From Crotophaga sulcirostris (Eukaryota > Chordata > Aves > Cuculiformes > Crotophagidae), in NCBI GenBank assembly GCA_013397455.1, contig VYZB01000347.1, positions 264,528-328,527 of the forward strand: DNA of 64,000 nucleotides, written 5' to 3'. Of the stretch, positions 24,479 through 35,300 are shown one piece after another. The notes under the pieces are model-generated. The model made no database searches and had not been told where the DNA came from. It saw only the letters and a list, made by a program, of their open reading frames with translations. Each line of letters opens with the position of its first letter. The stretch's first letter is position 1. The position numbers and the translations under genes were made by a program.

Positions 24479-27037
24479 TAAAACAGGACCAGAACTAACC
24501 CACTCGAGACAGGAGGAACTGTACCTCAACCACCACTCATACAGTGAAACAGGCGACTTGCAGTTGTTCCTGTAACAGCACTGTTGTTTTTACACATAGC
24601 ATTCCCGTGCATGTCCTTTGGGGAGTCTTTATTTCATACAGAAGTCACTGCTATCCTTTCTTTCTTTGATTTTTGTGAACAAAGCAAGAAGTATTATTGG
24701 ATAACAAAAGTTTACAAGAAGTGAGCAGTAAATCTCTGCTCTTAAAACCACGTAAAGTCAAGATAAATTTTATTTCAAGAAACACTGCACCAAACCTGTA
24801 GATGGGCTGTATTTAAATAGTGAAAAGAAATACAATAATTTATGGACTAGGCAATCTAAAGGCTTGCAGATCACAAAACACGACCTTTAAGCCTGTGGGT
24901 AATGTTTGCCTCATCTATAAATCTATTTGGGTTGCCCTCAGTTTTCTTACTTTTCTTTAGAGAGAATTTTGAGAAAAAAAGTTTTGGTACCAGGAATGGA
25001 CAGAGAGATAGCAGAGTGTATTAGTTGTAATGATATATTTTCTTTTCCAGTGCTTTTGGGTGACACATCCTTGAAATATTAGTGAATTAGCTTCTCTCAA
25101 CTCAGCTGTTGGAGCTGTTGTTTCTCCTCTGCAGGCATTTTGCTGTCTCTGTCACTGTATGTACTCACAAATGCAGTATTGCTTCTGGTCTCGTATTTCA
25201 CATACAAACACAAATAAAAAGAGAAGTTTGAACTATAAATCAGGAAAATTATTTTGCTGGAACAATTGTATTCTGGAAAAAAATGAAGCTAGTTGAGCAA
25301 AGGGGACTCTGAACCACTTGGGAGCAATCCAAACATCAGTGAAAATTATACAGGAAAGAAGTAATTCTGCAAAACAAAGTGTAGAAACTGGATAATAGAA
25401 GCAATTATTTCTGATGAGGTCCTTACTGTCTATTATTTGGATGGAGAAAAACAATGATCTAGTTATTCGTTTCATGGAAAAAGAGAATTGAGACACAGGC
25501 ATTTGCAGAATCTCATTGAGTAATAATTGCAATTTTTAAGCCATTATTTCCCTATTGAGTATTTTATTTGAAATTGAGAAAAAAACCTTTTGTTTACCAA
25601 CACGGAACAATTCCCCATGGAATGTTCAGGTGCTGCTGGATAACGGTGTTTGCTATCAGTGGTTAAATGGCAGGGATTGAGGCAATCTTGTTCCCCAAAG
25701 CACATCACAGTTAAACTGCAAGAACAGGAACTGCTTACATTGAAGTAACGTGGCAGACTTTTCAGAGCTAGGATTATGTCGCCTTTGCAGGTGGTGAAGT
25801 TGTCTTGTGATTTCTGCACATTAACATTGAGTTCTCAACAGAAGTCTGGCTCTGGCCATGCTTTTTGGCATTCTTGCCTATGGTGCTTTGCTGTTTCTAA
25901 GCCAGTCTGTTAGGGACTGCTCTATTAAAGCCCTGTACAGCACAAAAAAGTGATGGAGAAGGAATTGAGTACACCCAAGGCAAATGCACATTTTGATTAT
26001 TAGTACTTTCTTTGGTTTGCATTTTTTGTCACAGTTAGAAAAAAAAATTTAGAAGGGAAATAATTGTTACAATACCGAGGTCATTAATTGTCTCGGAGTT
26101 TTGTATTTGCAAATAAACATGACAGTAACGGCTATTTGACAATGTTTTCATAGTTTAAGTGATAGCTCAAGACTGTGCCTTTTTTTGCTATTCCATATGT
26201 TTTCAAATTACTATGATTTAAAGGAATGTTACATGTTTATTGCTTCATTTAACCTTTGAGCTGGCAAATAGGTAGAGGTGAAATGGATGATACAAGAATT
26301 AGCTTTTAAATTTTAGAGCATTAATTTAGAAACAGTGTAGAACAATCTAATACAGGCTGAATGTTTGACTTTTTCATAACTGCATTGTAATTCTCTGGTT
26401 GTTAAAGAGGAGAGAGCTATCTAGCGGTTACAGATGTCATCAGCTCTTGTCCGACAGCTATTGAGGACTGTGTCCAACTTAAAAAGAACAGGATGGTTTA
26501 AATTATCTGTGAATAATGCAACGTTTGGGATTAAGCTCTGTAACATAGGAGGACAAATTCTGCCACCTGCTCTTTGCAAACTTTGCAAACTCATTTTTTG
26601 AAATACAAGTTGCTCATCTGAACAAATTGAAAGTCCTATAATATTTTCCAATGAAAGTAAGAGCCGGAAACGTGAATTGAAGTGGTTATGCAGGAAATGC
26701 AGCCTAATGGCAAGTTGTTGTGTAGCCATGGGTAAAAAAAAAGGCAGAGTAGTTGGCAAGTGGCATACAGAAGATTTGGTTGCTGAACTTCTATCTTTTA
26801 GAGGTGAAACAAACCCTCCATTGCCTACTTTACTCTGGAGGGCAATCAGCATGTTAGCAGTCAGTGTGTGTTCCGTGGTAGGTTGCTCCAGTACACTCCA
26901 CATGGCCTAAACTTGAGTAACATTTGTTTGCCTTAAAAAAGCACAAGGAACTCCAGACCTAACTGAGGTATCAGCATTCTTTGTTCCAAGAAAAAAAAAA
27001 AAAAGAATCAAACCCTCTTGACCCACAATGGAAGTCA
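24479..27037. other. Unique non-coding DNA
   Basis: No gene recognised. A 160-codon minus-strand frame at 26421-26903 is the longest frame outside CR1, but I recognise no domain, signal peptide or splice context in it. A frame of this length is expected about once by chance in 64 kb of six-frame sequence, so it is not called as a gene. A run of A at about 26990-27004 lies just before the next CR1 fragment. The segment 26040-26350 is A+T-rich with TAAT cores. Confidence 0.6.
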
Positions 27038-27210
27038 TTCCACCTCTCAGTACTGGAGGAGCTGCCGAGGAAGGTGATGGAGTCCCCATCCCTGGAGGCG
27101 TTTAAAAGATGGGTAGATGAGGTGCTCAGGGATGTGGTTTAGTAGTGAACAGGTACAATTGGACTTGATGATCTCAAAAGTCTATCCCAGCCAAGAGATT
27201 CCATAATTCA
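27038..27210 (+). mobile_element. CR1 LINE 3' fragment, group D
   Basis: A CR1 3' fragment with 'gatggagtccccatccctgg', 'aggcgtttaaaagatgggta', 'gggatgtggtttagtagtga' and 'ttggacttgatgatctcaaa', ending in a worn 'gattccataattca'. It shares the short 'gtggtttagtagtg' tail with the fragment at 9277. It is moderately diverged and non-coding. Confidence 0.88.
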
Positions 27211-28763
27211 TTTTCATTAATTATGTGTACTTTTTTGTCCTTTTAACCTAATAAGGTCTGGAAGAATTACAGAGCTTGCATCCTGGCAGGTAGATCACAC
27301 AGAAATGAGCTCTGAAATGTTTTCAACTCTTTTGAATAATTAATTATAGCAACAGAGATTTTTCCAAATGAACTCTGAGTGCAAGGTATTCCTTTACATT
27401 ATTCTTCTATAGAGAGTGCCAGTTTATTTCCTTGCACTCCATCTTGCATCCTTCTAAGCACATGCTGTTACCTTTTCTATGCTACTTCATATTCCCATTA
27501 TTGCTTCATCCTTTGTTTAGGCCATTCCAACATATACATTGCACCTGCTTAGATATCTTTAAAACTACTTCTGCAAATCCCTAAATCCTTCACAGATGCA
27601 AACGAGAACCATGCAGTGAGACACTCTGTCTTTTGGACACCAAATTGTCATCAAAACTCTCACCATCACTTCTTCACCTGCTCATGTGGTACCCAGCTGT
27701 TGGCCTTGCATTTGCCTGTAGTATGAGATTTGCTGTTCATTGCTGTTCAGAGATGAGATTTCCATTTCTGAAAGGCTCCGTGTCAGTCTTTACTTGGCCC
27801 CTGTGTGTTCTTCCAGGGAATGTATAGAATTAGGTTTTGATGGGTGAGAGGGGAGGGGTTTTTGTACTTCTTCCATGTGCTCTAACAAGTAAGTGCATAT
27901 TGTAAAGAGAATATAGCTGCATAAGGAAGCAGAGTGGTTAGAGTGAAAACATCTAATAACTTGGGAAGCCACTATCTTTACATGTTTTACATTATACTTG
28001 ACTATGTTAACACTTGGCTACAATGCTGTGCATCTCTTAATGCATCAAAATTGCAGAAACATCTGGACTAAATAGCTTCATGCCGATCCACTGAGAAAAT
28101 TCACTGAGGATTCAATGCTTTTTAAGATATTTCATTTTCTATCTAGGATAGTAGGTTGCATTATGTTTATACCGATTTATGAAACACACAGGAACATTTT
28201 GTTTCTTTTTTTTTCCCTTTAGTCTTTTAAGTGCCTACAGGGCACATCTGTGCTTCTTTATTAAGAGCTACGTTATGGCTGGGCCTTGTGTGGCTACAGT
28301 GTGGGAGAGGGAGCAAAGACGTTCCTTTTCCCTTTGCGCAACCCGTCGGAAACTGCCAAAAATTACATCCTCTCCAAAGCCAGGAGTAATCCTTTAGAAG
28401 AAAGATGTTTCTGCTACATTTCTCTCCTGCTGGCCAGGAGAGCTGGCTGACCATGTGGGAAAGTACCAAATTACCCTGTTGCAGCACAGCCAAGGTGCTC
28501 TGGTTTGAAACCCTGTGCTGCAGGCATTACTTCCCACACACAGTCTGTCCCTGGCAGGCCCTTCTAGTTGGACTCTTCAGGAGCAAGCACATTCACTGGC
28601 ATCTGATTTTGCAGCAATGCTGTTGTGGGAGCACCTAACTGGTGTAGTGTGTTTGTGTCCTGCTGGTATGGAGAGGATGTAACAGCCATTGAAATCCGCC
28701 TTTAGATCTCTCCTATGGCAGCCACAAATCTTGCCGGCTATGCAGTCTGTAGTGATGTAACTT
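27211..28763. other. Unique non-coding DNA, nothing recognised
   Basis: No gene, RNA or repeat copy could be supported. A T-rich stretch followed by 'cccttttag' at about 28205-28222 looks like a splice acceptor tract, but the frame after it has no recognisable domain and no clear donor. Confidence 0.55.
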
Positions 28764-29129
28764 AGAATCATGGAATTGTTTGGGTTGGAAGGGACCTTGA
28801 AGATCATCCAGTTCCAACCCCACTGCCATGGGCAGGGACACTTTCCACCAGACCAGGCTGCTCAAGACCCCATCCAACCTGACCTTGAACATCTCCAGGG
28901 ATGGGGCATCCACAGCTTCCCTGGGCAACCTGTGCAAGGGCCTCACCACCTTCATCGTGAAGAATTTCTTCCTAATGTCCCATTTAAATCTTCCCTCTTC
29001 CAATTTAAAGCCCTTCCCCCTCATCCTATCACTGCCTGCCCTTGTAAAATGCCCTTCCCCAACTTTCCTTTAGTAGCCCCCTTCCAGTGCTGGAAAGGCT
29101 GCTATAAGGTCTCCCCGGAGCTTTCTCTT
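28764..29129 (-). mobile_element. CR1 LINE, 5'-truncated, group A, minus strand
   Basis: A CR1 copy on the minus strand. On the plus strand it opens with the reversed tail 'agaatcatggaattgtttgg' and 'gttggaagggaccttgaaga', passes 'ccatgggcagggacactttc', and ends near 'ataaggtctccccggagctt', which is the ORF2 tail seen at 10440 and 16495. Its minus-strand reading includes the typical FKLEEGRFKWDIRKKFFT followed by RPLHRLPREAVDAPSLEMF, the C-terminal end of ORF2. With the plus-strand copy at 32065 it forms an inverted pair about 3 kb apart. Confidence 0.96.
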
Positions 29130-29861
29130 TAGGACTTTTGATTTCTAAAACTTTCTGTCTCCCTGGAAATTGTGCATGCTATACATCACACTACTAGATA
29201 GCCCTTGGACAAACCAAACAGCAAACTGTTGCTCCCAGGTATGACTTTGGCCTGTGTATTGCAAGTCAGTGTTGTGCATCTGAATGTCTTGAATTTCAGT
29301 CCAGCAGATGCTCAATGTGGGGATCAACCTGGCAGCACATAAGATGACTGCCACCAAACTTTTATTATTGGGCAAGGTGTGCATCCTCTTTCTTAAAGAA
29401 GTGAGGGGTTGCTACAGGGCCTTCCTTTTTACCCTGGAAGTATTTATGTGCTGGATACATCCTTAATTGCTTCCTCCTGGCTCTGAAAACTCAGCCTTCA
29501 TTTGGTGTTCAGTCTGGACTTCAAATTAGGCAAGAGGCTGGAGAAAAGACATCTTGTGTGCAAGAAACTGAACTGTCCTGATGGCTTTACCTTCCAAAGC
29601 AACAAGTTTGTTCAACTTAGCTGCTTTAGCAGGACAGAGTCCCAGTCATGGATTAGAGAGGACAATGAGTTGGATTGGTATGGGGATGGCATCTTTCTGT
29701 GTGGAAAAGAGAGTGCCATCATCCTTGTGTTCCTGCAAGTGTCAGGTAAAGCAAATTCAGCCATGCTTGTGTACCATGAAGAAAACATATACCTTTCTTT
29801 AAAGTTAGTTTTGCTTATATTTGAAAGCAGTAAGTTAACCCATTTCTCATGGTGATGAGAA
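29130..29861. other. Unique non-coding DNA
   Basis: No gene recognised. A plus-strand frame of 117 codons at 29502-29855 has no known motif and runs up to a tandem repeat; I treat it as chance. Confidence 0.55.
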
Positions 29862-29917
29862 ATGATGGAATGGTGTTTAGATGATGGGATGGTGTTTAGA
29901 TGATGGAACGGTGTTAG
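29862..29917 (+). repeat. 19-bp tandem repeat, three units
   Basis: Three consecutive units: 'atgatggaatggtgtttag' (29862-29880), 'atgatgggatggtgtttag' (29881-29899) and a slightly shortened 'atgatggaacggtgttag' (29900-29917). The units resemble the 'gggatgtggtttagtagtg' segment of CR1 tails, and the array runs directly into a CR1 3' end, so it probably grew from CR1 sequence. Confidence 0.9.
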
Positions 29918-29989
29918 TGTTGGCTTATAGGTTGGACTTGATGATCTCAGAGGTCCTTTCCAACCTTGTGATACTGTGATACTGTGATG
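29900..29989 (+). mobile_element. CR1 LINE 3' end, group D
   Basis: About 90 bp of CR1 tail: 'ggttggacttgatgatctca', 'gaggtcctttccaacctt', then the 8-bp terminal repeat 'tgtgatac' in two full units plus a part at 29967-29988. Terminal repeats of this kind mark the exact 3' end of CR1 insertions. Its 5' side merges with the 19-bp tandem array. It is non-coding. Confidence 0.88.
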
Positions 29990-30300
29990 GTGGCTGCTTC
30001 CAAATAGTCTCATACAAATTTTCTGTTCTATGTCCTTAATTAACTTGAATGTCTTTTTTTTTCTTCCAGTGTAAGGGATGGCTTTCACCCACTGTGCTGC
30101 TCTTAAGCTGCCCTGATAAGCTCCTGCGCTAATGGAAAACCACTTAATGCAAAATGCAATACCTTAGAGCATAACTGGGAGACACCGATTGCAGAGGTAG
30201 GGGCAGCAATACTAGCTTGTCACCCAACACTGATCTGCTCACGTAGGAATGTGAACATTGGCACTAGTGTCCCTTCTCTAAAAGGTATGAATTAAGGCCC

Positions 30301-30396
30301 TTAATAAATATATGAAAAAATATATATGATAAAATATTATATATTCAGATTAAGAAGAATATATATAATATATATAAATATATAAATTATAGATAA
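30301..30396. repeat. AT-rich low-complexity tract
   Basis: Nearly pure A/T over about 95 bp, with 'tatatatga', 'tattatatattca' and 'atatataatatatataaata' runs. It is imperfect, with no single unit; a degenerate (AT)n microsatellite. Confidence 0.85.
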
Positions 30397-31842
30397 AGAC
30401 TATTCCTTCCTTGAGGGAAATACTCACTACAGTCAATGAAGTTTTGAAGTCTTGTTAACTTTTGCTTCGGTACATTTCTACCACAGGAAGAAACTGATTT
30501 TAGACATAGAACAATAAATGTTCAGGACAACCCATACTGCAGGGAGCTAATCTATTTTATGTGCATATAAATGGCTTTTCTAGGGATAATTATCAACACA
30601 AACTCATCTGATGTGCATTCTGCATAAAACTATGTCATATGCTTCTGTAAATAATGGCTGCCTGGACCACTTCTGAGCATTCAGAGAGAGCACATCTCAG
30701 CACTGAGAGAAGAATGCTGGCCCATAGCGGTTCAGTTCACTGTGAATTTCCCAGCCTTAAAAAACTGCCGTAAACAAAACTGTAAAAACTCTGTGATGAG
30801 GCCTCTGAGAGTGTTAGCTTCTCAGGGTGTGATGAGATTTTCTGTGGCGAGAACAAAGCTCCTCTGTCTGAGGACTGAGCTTTCCTGGTGACTAATCTGA
30901 AGCTGTAGACTCAACTCCAACAGGAACTGGTTCCTCTGCTCTGTGTTCCAGCTGCTGGGCACAGTTTGTTGACTTTACCCTCTCTGAACCTTGTAATGTG
31001 TGTACTTAAAGAAAAAAAAAAGGCTCCTACAAACTTCAAAAGATGAAAGACACCACTTCGTAAGTCTTCCACCTCTGAGTACAGGAAGAAAGAGCCAACA
31101 AGCAGCCATGGTTACATTTAATGCATTGTTGCCAAGTATTCAGAAAATATATTGAGCGGTGCTGTATGATGTTATGCGCACTGGAACATAGATGTGCAAA
31201 GAACTAAGCAAACTTCACTTCCTTCCTGTGACTGTGGTTTGTAATGACTTCAACTTGCTTAAACTGTTTTGTCAAAGTGTGGGATAGTGGAGAAAAAAAC
31301 ATTTTGTTGTTAGAAATGCTGTTTTTCTCTCCTTTCATTAAGGTCCTGGGCCACCAGGAAGGCACATCTCCCATTTGAAAACCAGAAAATTTTATTCCTT
31401 TCCTGTTTTTCCAACCACCTCCTTTAATTCCTTTCAGAAAGAAAAAAATAATCCAAAGTACTGTCATTATTTCATTTATTAAAATCAAGGAAAGCAGTTT
31501 GGTTTTTTAATCCTGGCAGCTTTAGCTACAGTACAGATTGTTTCTGGCATCCGCTTTCCTCTTGTTGCTAATCGACATGGTGCTGCCCACTGTGATGACT
31601 GCTTACGTTCTGCCTTGATATCACGCTGCTTCTGTAGTTTCTGAAACACCGTTATACAAATGTCCTTATTGTAGCCATCTCCCAAAGGTGAAAAAAGGAT
31701 TGAATGTGTTAGAGAAATCTCCTTATGTCAGTCTGTGGGGTCTTCCCGGACTGGCATTTAACATTACCTGATTGTCAGAGCCACTTTTATTTTGAGAGCC
31801 CAGTTATTTTAATGGCACTTCTCATTGTTGCTTTCATTGTAG

Positions 31843-31860
31843 GAAGAAGTTATAATGATG
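31843..31860 (+). other. Possible 18-nt microexon (very tentative)
   Basis: A pyrimidine-leaning stretch ending 'cattgtag' (acceptor AG at 31841-31842) is followed by 18 nt and then by a consensus donor 'gtgagt' at 31861-31866. The 18 nt would add six residues without changing frame (EEVIMM in one frame). A pairing like this occurs by chance several times in 64 kb, and no neighbouring exons were recognised, so this is only a pointer. Confidence 0.12.
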
Positions 31861-32064
31861 GTGAGTATCTGCTGGGGAGGTGTTGGTTTGGGTTTTTCTT
31901 TAATCCTCATTTAAAAAAAAAAAAAGAAAACAACTTTTGCCTGGTGTAAATACCAGGAAAAATACATTGCACAGTGTATGTCTCTACATTAAATACTGGA
32001 TAAGTGATGCAGCTGGACTTGTTCCGTTGGCACGTCAGGTGTTTTCAAGCTTAAGTCCTCAAAT

Positions 32065-32335
32065 GGCTCCTTAACAGGGAGTGCAGGGATAGGATGAGGG
32101 GGAACGGTTTTAAGCTGAAAGAGGGGAGATTTAGATCAGATCTTAGGAAGAAAGGTTTTCCTGTGAGGGTGAGGAGGCCCTGGCACAGGTTGCCCAGAGA
32201 AGTGGTGGCTGCCCCATCCCTGGAGATGTTCAAGGCCAGGTTGGATGGGGCTCTGAGCACCCTGATTCAGTGGGAGGTGTCCCTGCCCATGGCAGGGGAG
32301 TTGGAACTGGATGATCTTTATGGTCATTTCAGAAA
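32065..32335 (+). mobile_element. CR1 LINE, 5'-truncated, group A
   Basis: A CR1 copy starting at 'ggctccttaacagggagtgc', then 'ataggatgagggggaacggt', 'agatttagatcagatcttag', 'ggtggctgccccatccctgg' and 'agtgggaggtgtccctgccc'. The last 20 bp of the tail are worn ('ggtcatttcagaaatgtg' in place of the usual 'ggtcccttccaaccc'). A reading frame at 32094-32342 shows the ORF2 C-terminal tail with RSDLRKKGF, RPWHRLPREVVAAPSLEMF and ARLDGALSTL, but it is only a fragment. Confidence 0.95.
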
Positions 32336-35300
32336 TGTGTAGAGCCAGGTATAGCATTCACAGTGGTTAAGGAAATGATTCATGAAATAAAACCCTATTT
32401 TCTAGGACATTTATTGACTCTGTGTCCAAGGGGATGACATTGGCAGTTCAAGAAGGAAATCCTGTTCTGAAAAATCACAGGATGCCTTACTTGCCTCTTG
32501 CTCATTCTTAGGGCACCCATGATCTCGATCAGTTTTGTCTGGTATTTTCAGCTGAAGAAAAATAAATTATGCAAGCTGTTTTATGGATGAGTTCCCTTTT
32601 TATTTAGACATATTTATTCAGATTTCATCTTTTTTTTTTTTAGTGTTCTGCAAGGTCCCTACTGAAATTGGCTCAGTGTTTATTTGCAACATTTTGGAAA
32701 GTATTTGATGCAGTTTATTTATCTTCTAGTCTTTTTAGTGGATAGAAATGAAAATTGTTAGCTCATTCGACTCGTCATCTACGAGGAAAATGTTTTGTGG
32801 ATGTTAATTTAGAAAACATTTAGCAGTTAGATGGTAGGATGTTCCTCAAAGAAGCTCTTTTGAGAATATTTGGTGTTGTGCAACAGAAACCTGATGTTGA
32901 GAGAGGAAGAAAGTGCCCTGTTTCCTTCACTAATTTCTTTTATTTGCCCTTTAGCACTGAATGGATTCTTCTTAGCTGGTAGGAAAAAATGCTTTGCTTC
33001 TTCTTCAACTATTAATAAAAATTGGTATTCTGAAACAGATTTCCTGCAGAAAAGTGACAATTATGCCAAGCTTTTCTTGACAGCATAGCACCAAGGCTGT
33101 ACGCGTAGCACTTCCACATTCATATTAGGAGAAGCGTGCTCTGCGTTCTCTTCTTTACTGAAGGCAATAATTTCTGTGGGAAGGTGGAAGAAAGAACTCG
33201 ATCGCACTGTACAACAGATTCAGTGAATACAGTCAGTGTGCCTTTAGTTGACATTGTCACTGGAATCTTTGCAGACACCTTAAGGTAGGCGATGATTGTT
33301 ACTTCTTGTTTACAGTTGGCAAAATTAAATCACTGGAGGTTTAAGTGATTCACCTGAAGATCAGATAATAAATCCAGAGTGTGTTAAACACCAAACTCCC
33401 CAGCTCTCAACCTCTGACAACATCACTCCATTTACTGGAAAAGGAAAAAAATTCCCAAACCCTTTAATTAGTCATGGAAGGAATAAATGTGCATGAATCT
33501 CATACACTTTCAATCACATACTTATTTTTCATTGATGCCAAGCTACTCTGGGGAGTGAGTTCACAGGGAGAAAAGGTGACTAAGGTGAGAAGTGTTCTAC
33601 CAGCTGACCAAACCACACGTGCACTTTAAAATGCTGCGGGGTTTCTAAGTTCATGAAAGCCTCATAACTGTGAGGTTTATTAGCCAGCATAATAATTTTC
33701 CAAAGGAAATGGGGGAAAGATGTGAATTAATTAACCCTGCATGTGCTATAACACTGGAGAAATAGACAGTTTTTCTTTTTTTCTGCATGTGATTGATCAA
33801 TACAATAGTGATCCAGAGAGTTATGCATGTCTACAAAAATAAAACCCAAACTGACCCAAAAAATACCACCAAGAGTGACGCTAGGTTGTGTTATGCTGAA
33901 ATGCTTCTGGTAGAGATAACTCATTATTAATGCTCTTGCACACAAGGGAGCCTTTGGGGAATATTTTTCTGGATGGTCGTGCCATTTTTCTTATTGACTT
34001 GCGAGAAAGTAGAGTGTATTTAGAGAAATGAATGTGGAAGATCAGGGAGATGGATTTCCAAGCAAAATCTACAGCTTTTATTTTAGATGTAGTGATTTGA
34101 GCTTTCTTAGGAGTTTGACCTACAAGAGCATAACTTTTGTGGTTAGGGTAATATCACTGGTGAATTTTGAAGTAGTTGGCAAGTATAACTCACAAAAAGT
34201 TTGTATTTTACAGATACCTTTTTTTTCAGGAAAAGTAATTTTTTCCACAAGACTGGAAGGCTTTTATAATGCATATAAATGGAATTTATTAAGGTTTGGC
34301 AGATTGTGACCCACATTAGTTTCTATAACTCACGATGTCTTATAGTGAGTAGTCAGGTTTAGTGTTTTTGGGCTCAGGTGAAAGTTCCTGGATGCAGTTC
34401 TCCGACCCTGACCTAAGGCAGCCTATTTTCTGAGACCAGAACATGTTTTCTCCAGTAGGTGTGGGACAAAAGCATGTATACTAATCATACCAGCTGCTTC
34501 TATCCGATTGAAGGTCTTAATTCACGTGTCTAGCATGTAGTCTCTATATGGAGACTGAACCTCTTGCCATTGATTTTTTCAACTGTACACTGTTTTGCTG
34601 CTTTAAATAAGCATGATGATCTGCCAGTCCACTCTAAAGATAAATGTTCAGTGATCTCAGTCAAGTCCATTTCCTGCACTCATTTCTCAGCAGGCAGTTG
34701 TCTAAAATGTGAATGGCAATAGCTGGTGGGATGGTGAGGGATCTGAACAGGCACACTGATAAAGTACTCACTAAAAAATAAGTAGCTGATCAGACCCACA
34801 GGTGGTCCTTTGCAACGCTCTGTTTACATCTTGGATATTATTTGAAAGAAAAGCAATGCTTCTGACAGAAGGTCAGTTTGATTTGTTTCTTCTTAAACGT
34901 GCAATATCAGTCGATAGAGAAATGTCTTAAAGAGGAGGGCTGGGGATGAAATCCATTGATGTAATGGATTGTGCACTTTTTCTGTGTGTAACAGAGTAGT
35001 TGTGTTCCCTTCAAGGAAAAGAAAGGATGTTTGTCCTTTTGAGAAATGGTTGTCAACCTGGTTATGTCACCTGAAGACAGATTTTTATCCTGGAGTTGAA
35101 AAGAGACTGCTCAGCTGAGTGGATTTACTCCTGAGTGGATTCACTTGCCAGTGAATCAGTTTGGGAGACTAAGGGCTAAGGGCTAATCCAAAAAAGGGCT
35201 TTGGACACCTGAGCTTAAAGGCAGTGGAGCAGAAGGTGGTGAGTGTTTCACCATGAGCTCATCTACCAGCTGCCCCTGGCTTGGTGTGCAAGCTTCCTGG

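Larger units (their letters stand above)
29990..32064. other. Unique non-coding DNA with an AT-rich repeat
   Basis: No gene recognised. It includes the AT-rich tract at 30301-30396 and a possible microexon-like arrangement at 31843-31860, both listed separately. A run of A lies at about 31011-31020 and another at 31914-31925. Confidence 0.55.

Noticed and set aside
26421..26903. 160-codon open frame on the minus strand
   Set aside because: It is the longest frame outside CR1, but I recognise no domain, signal peptide or exon boundary. About one frame this long is expected by chance in 64 kb over six frames.
29612..30088. 158-codon minus-strand frame with His-rich repeats
   Set aside because: The repetitive part is the reverse reading of the 19-bp tandem array and CR1 tail; it is not a protein gene.
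35169..35187. 'ctaaggg' heptamer repeat, considered as a telomere-like repeat
   Set aside because: The unit is not the vertebrate telomere hexamer and there are fewer than three copies.
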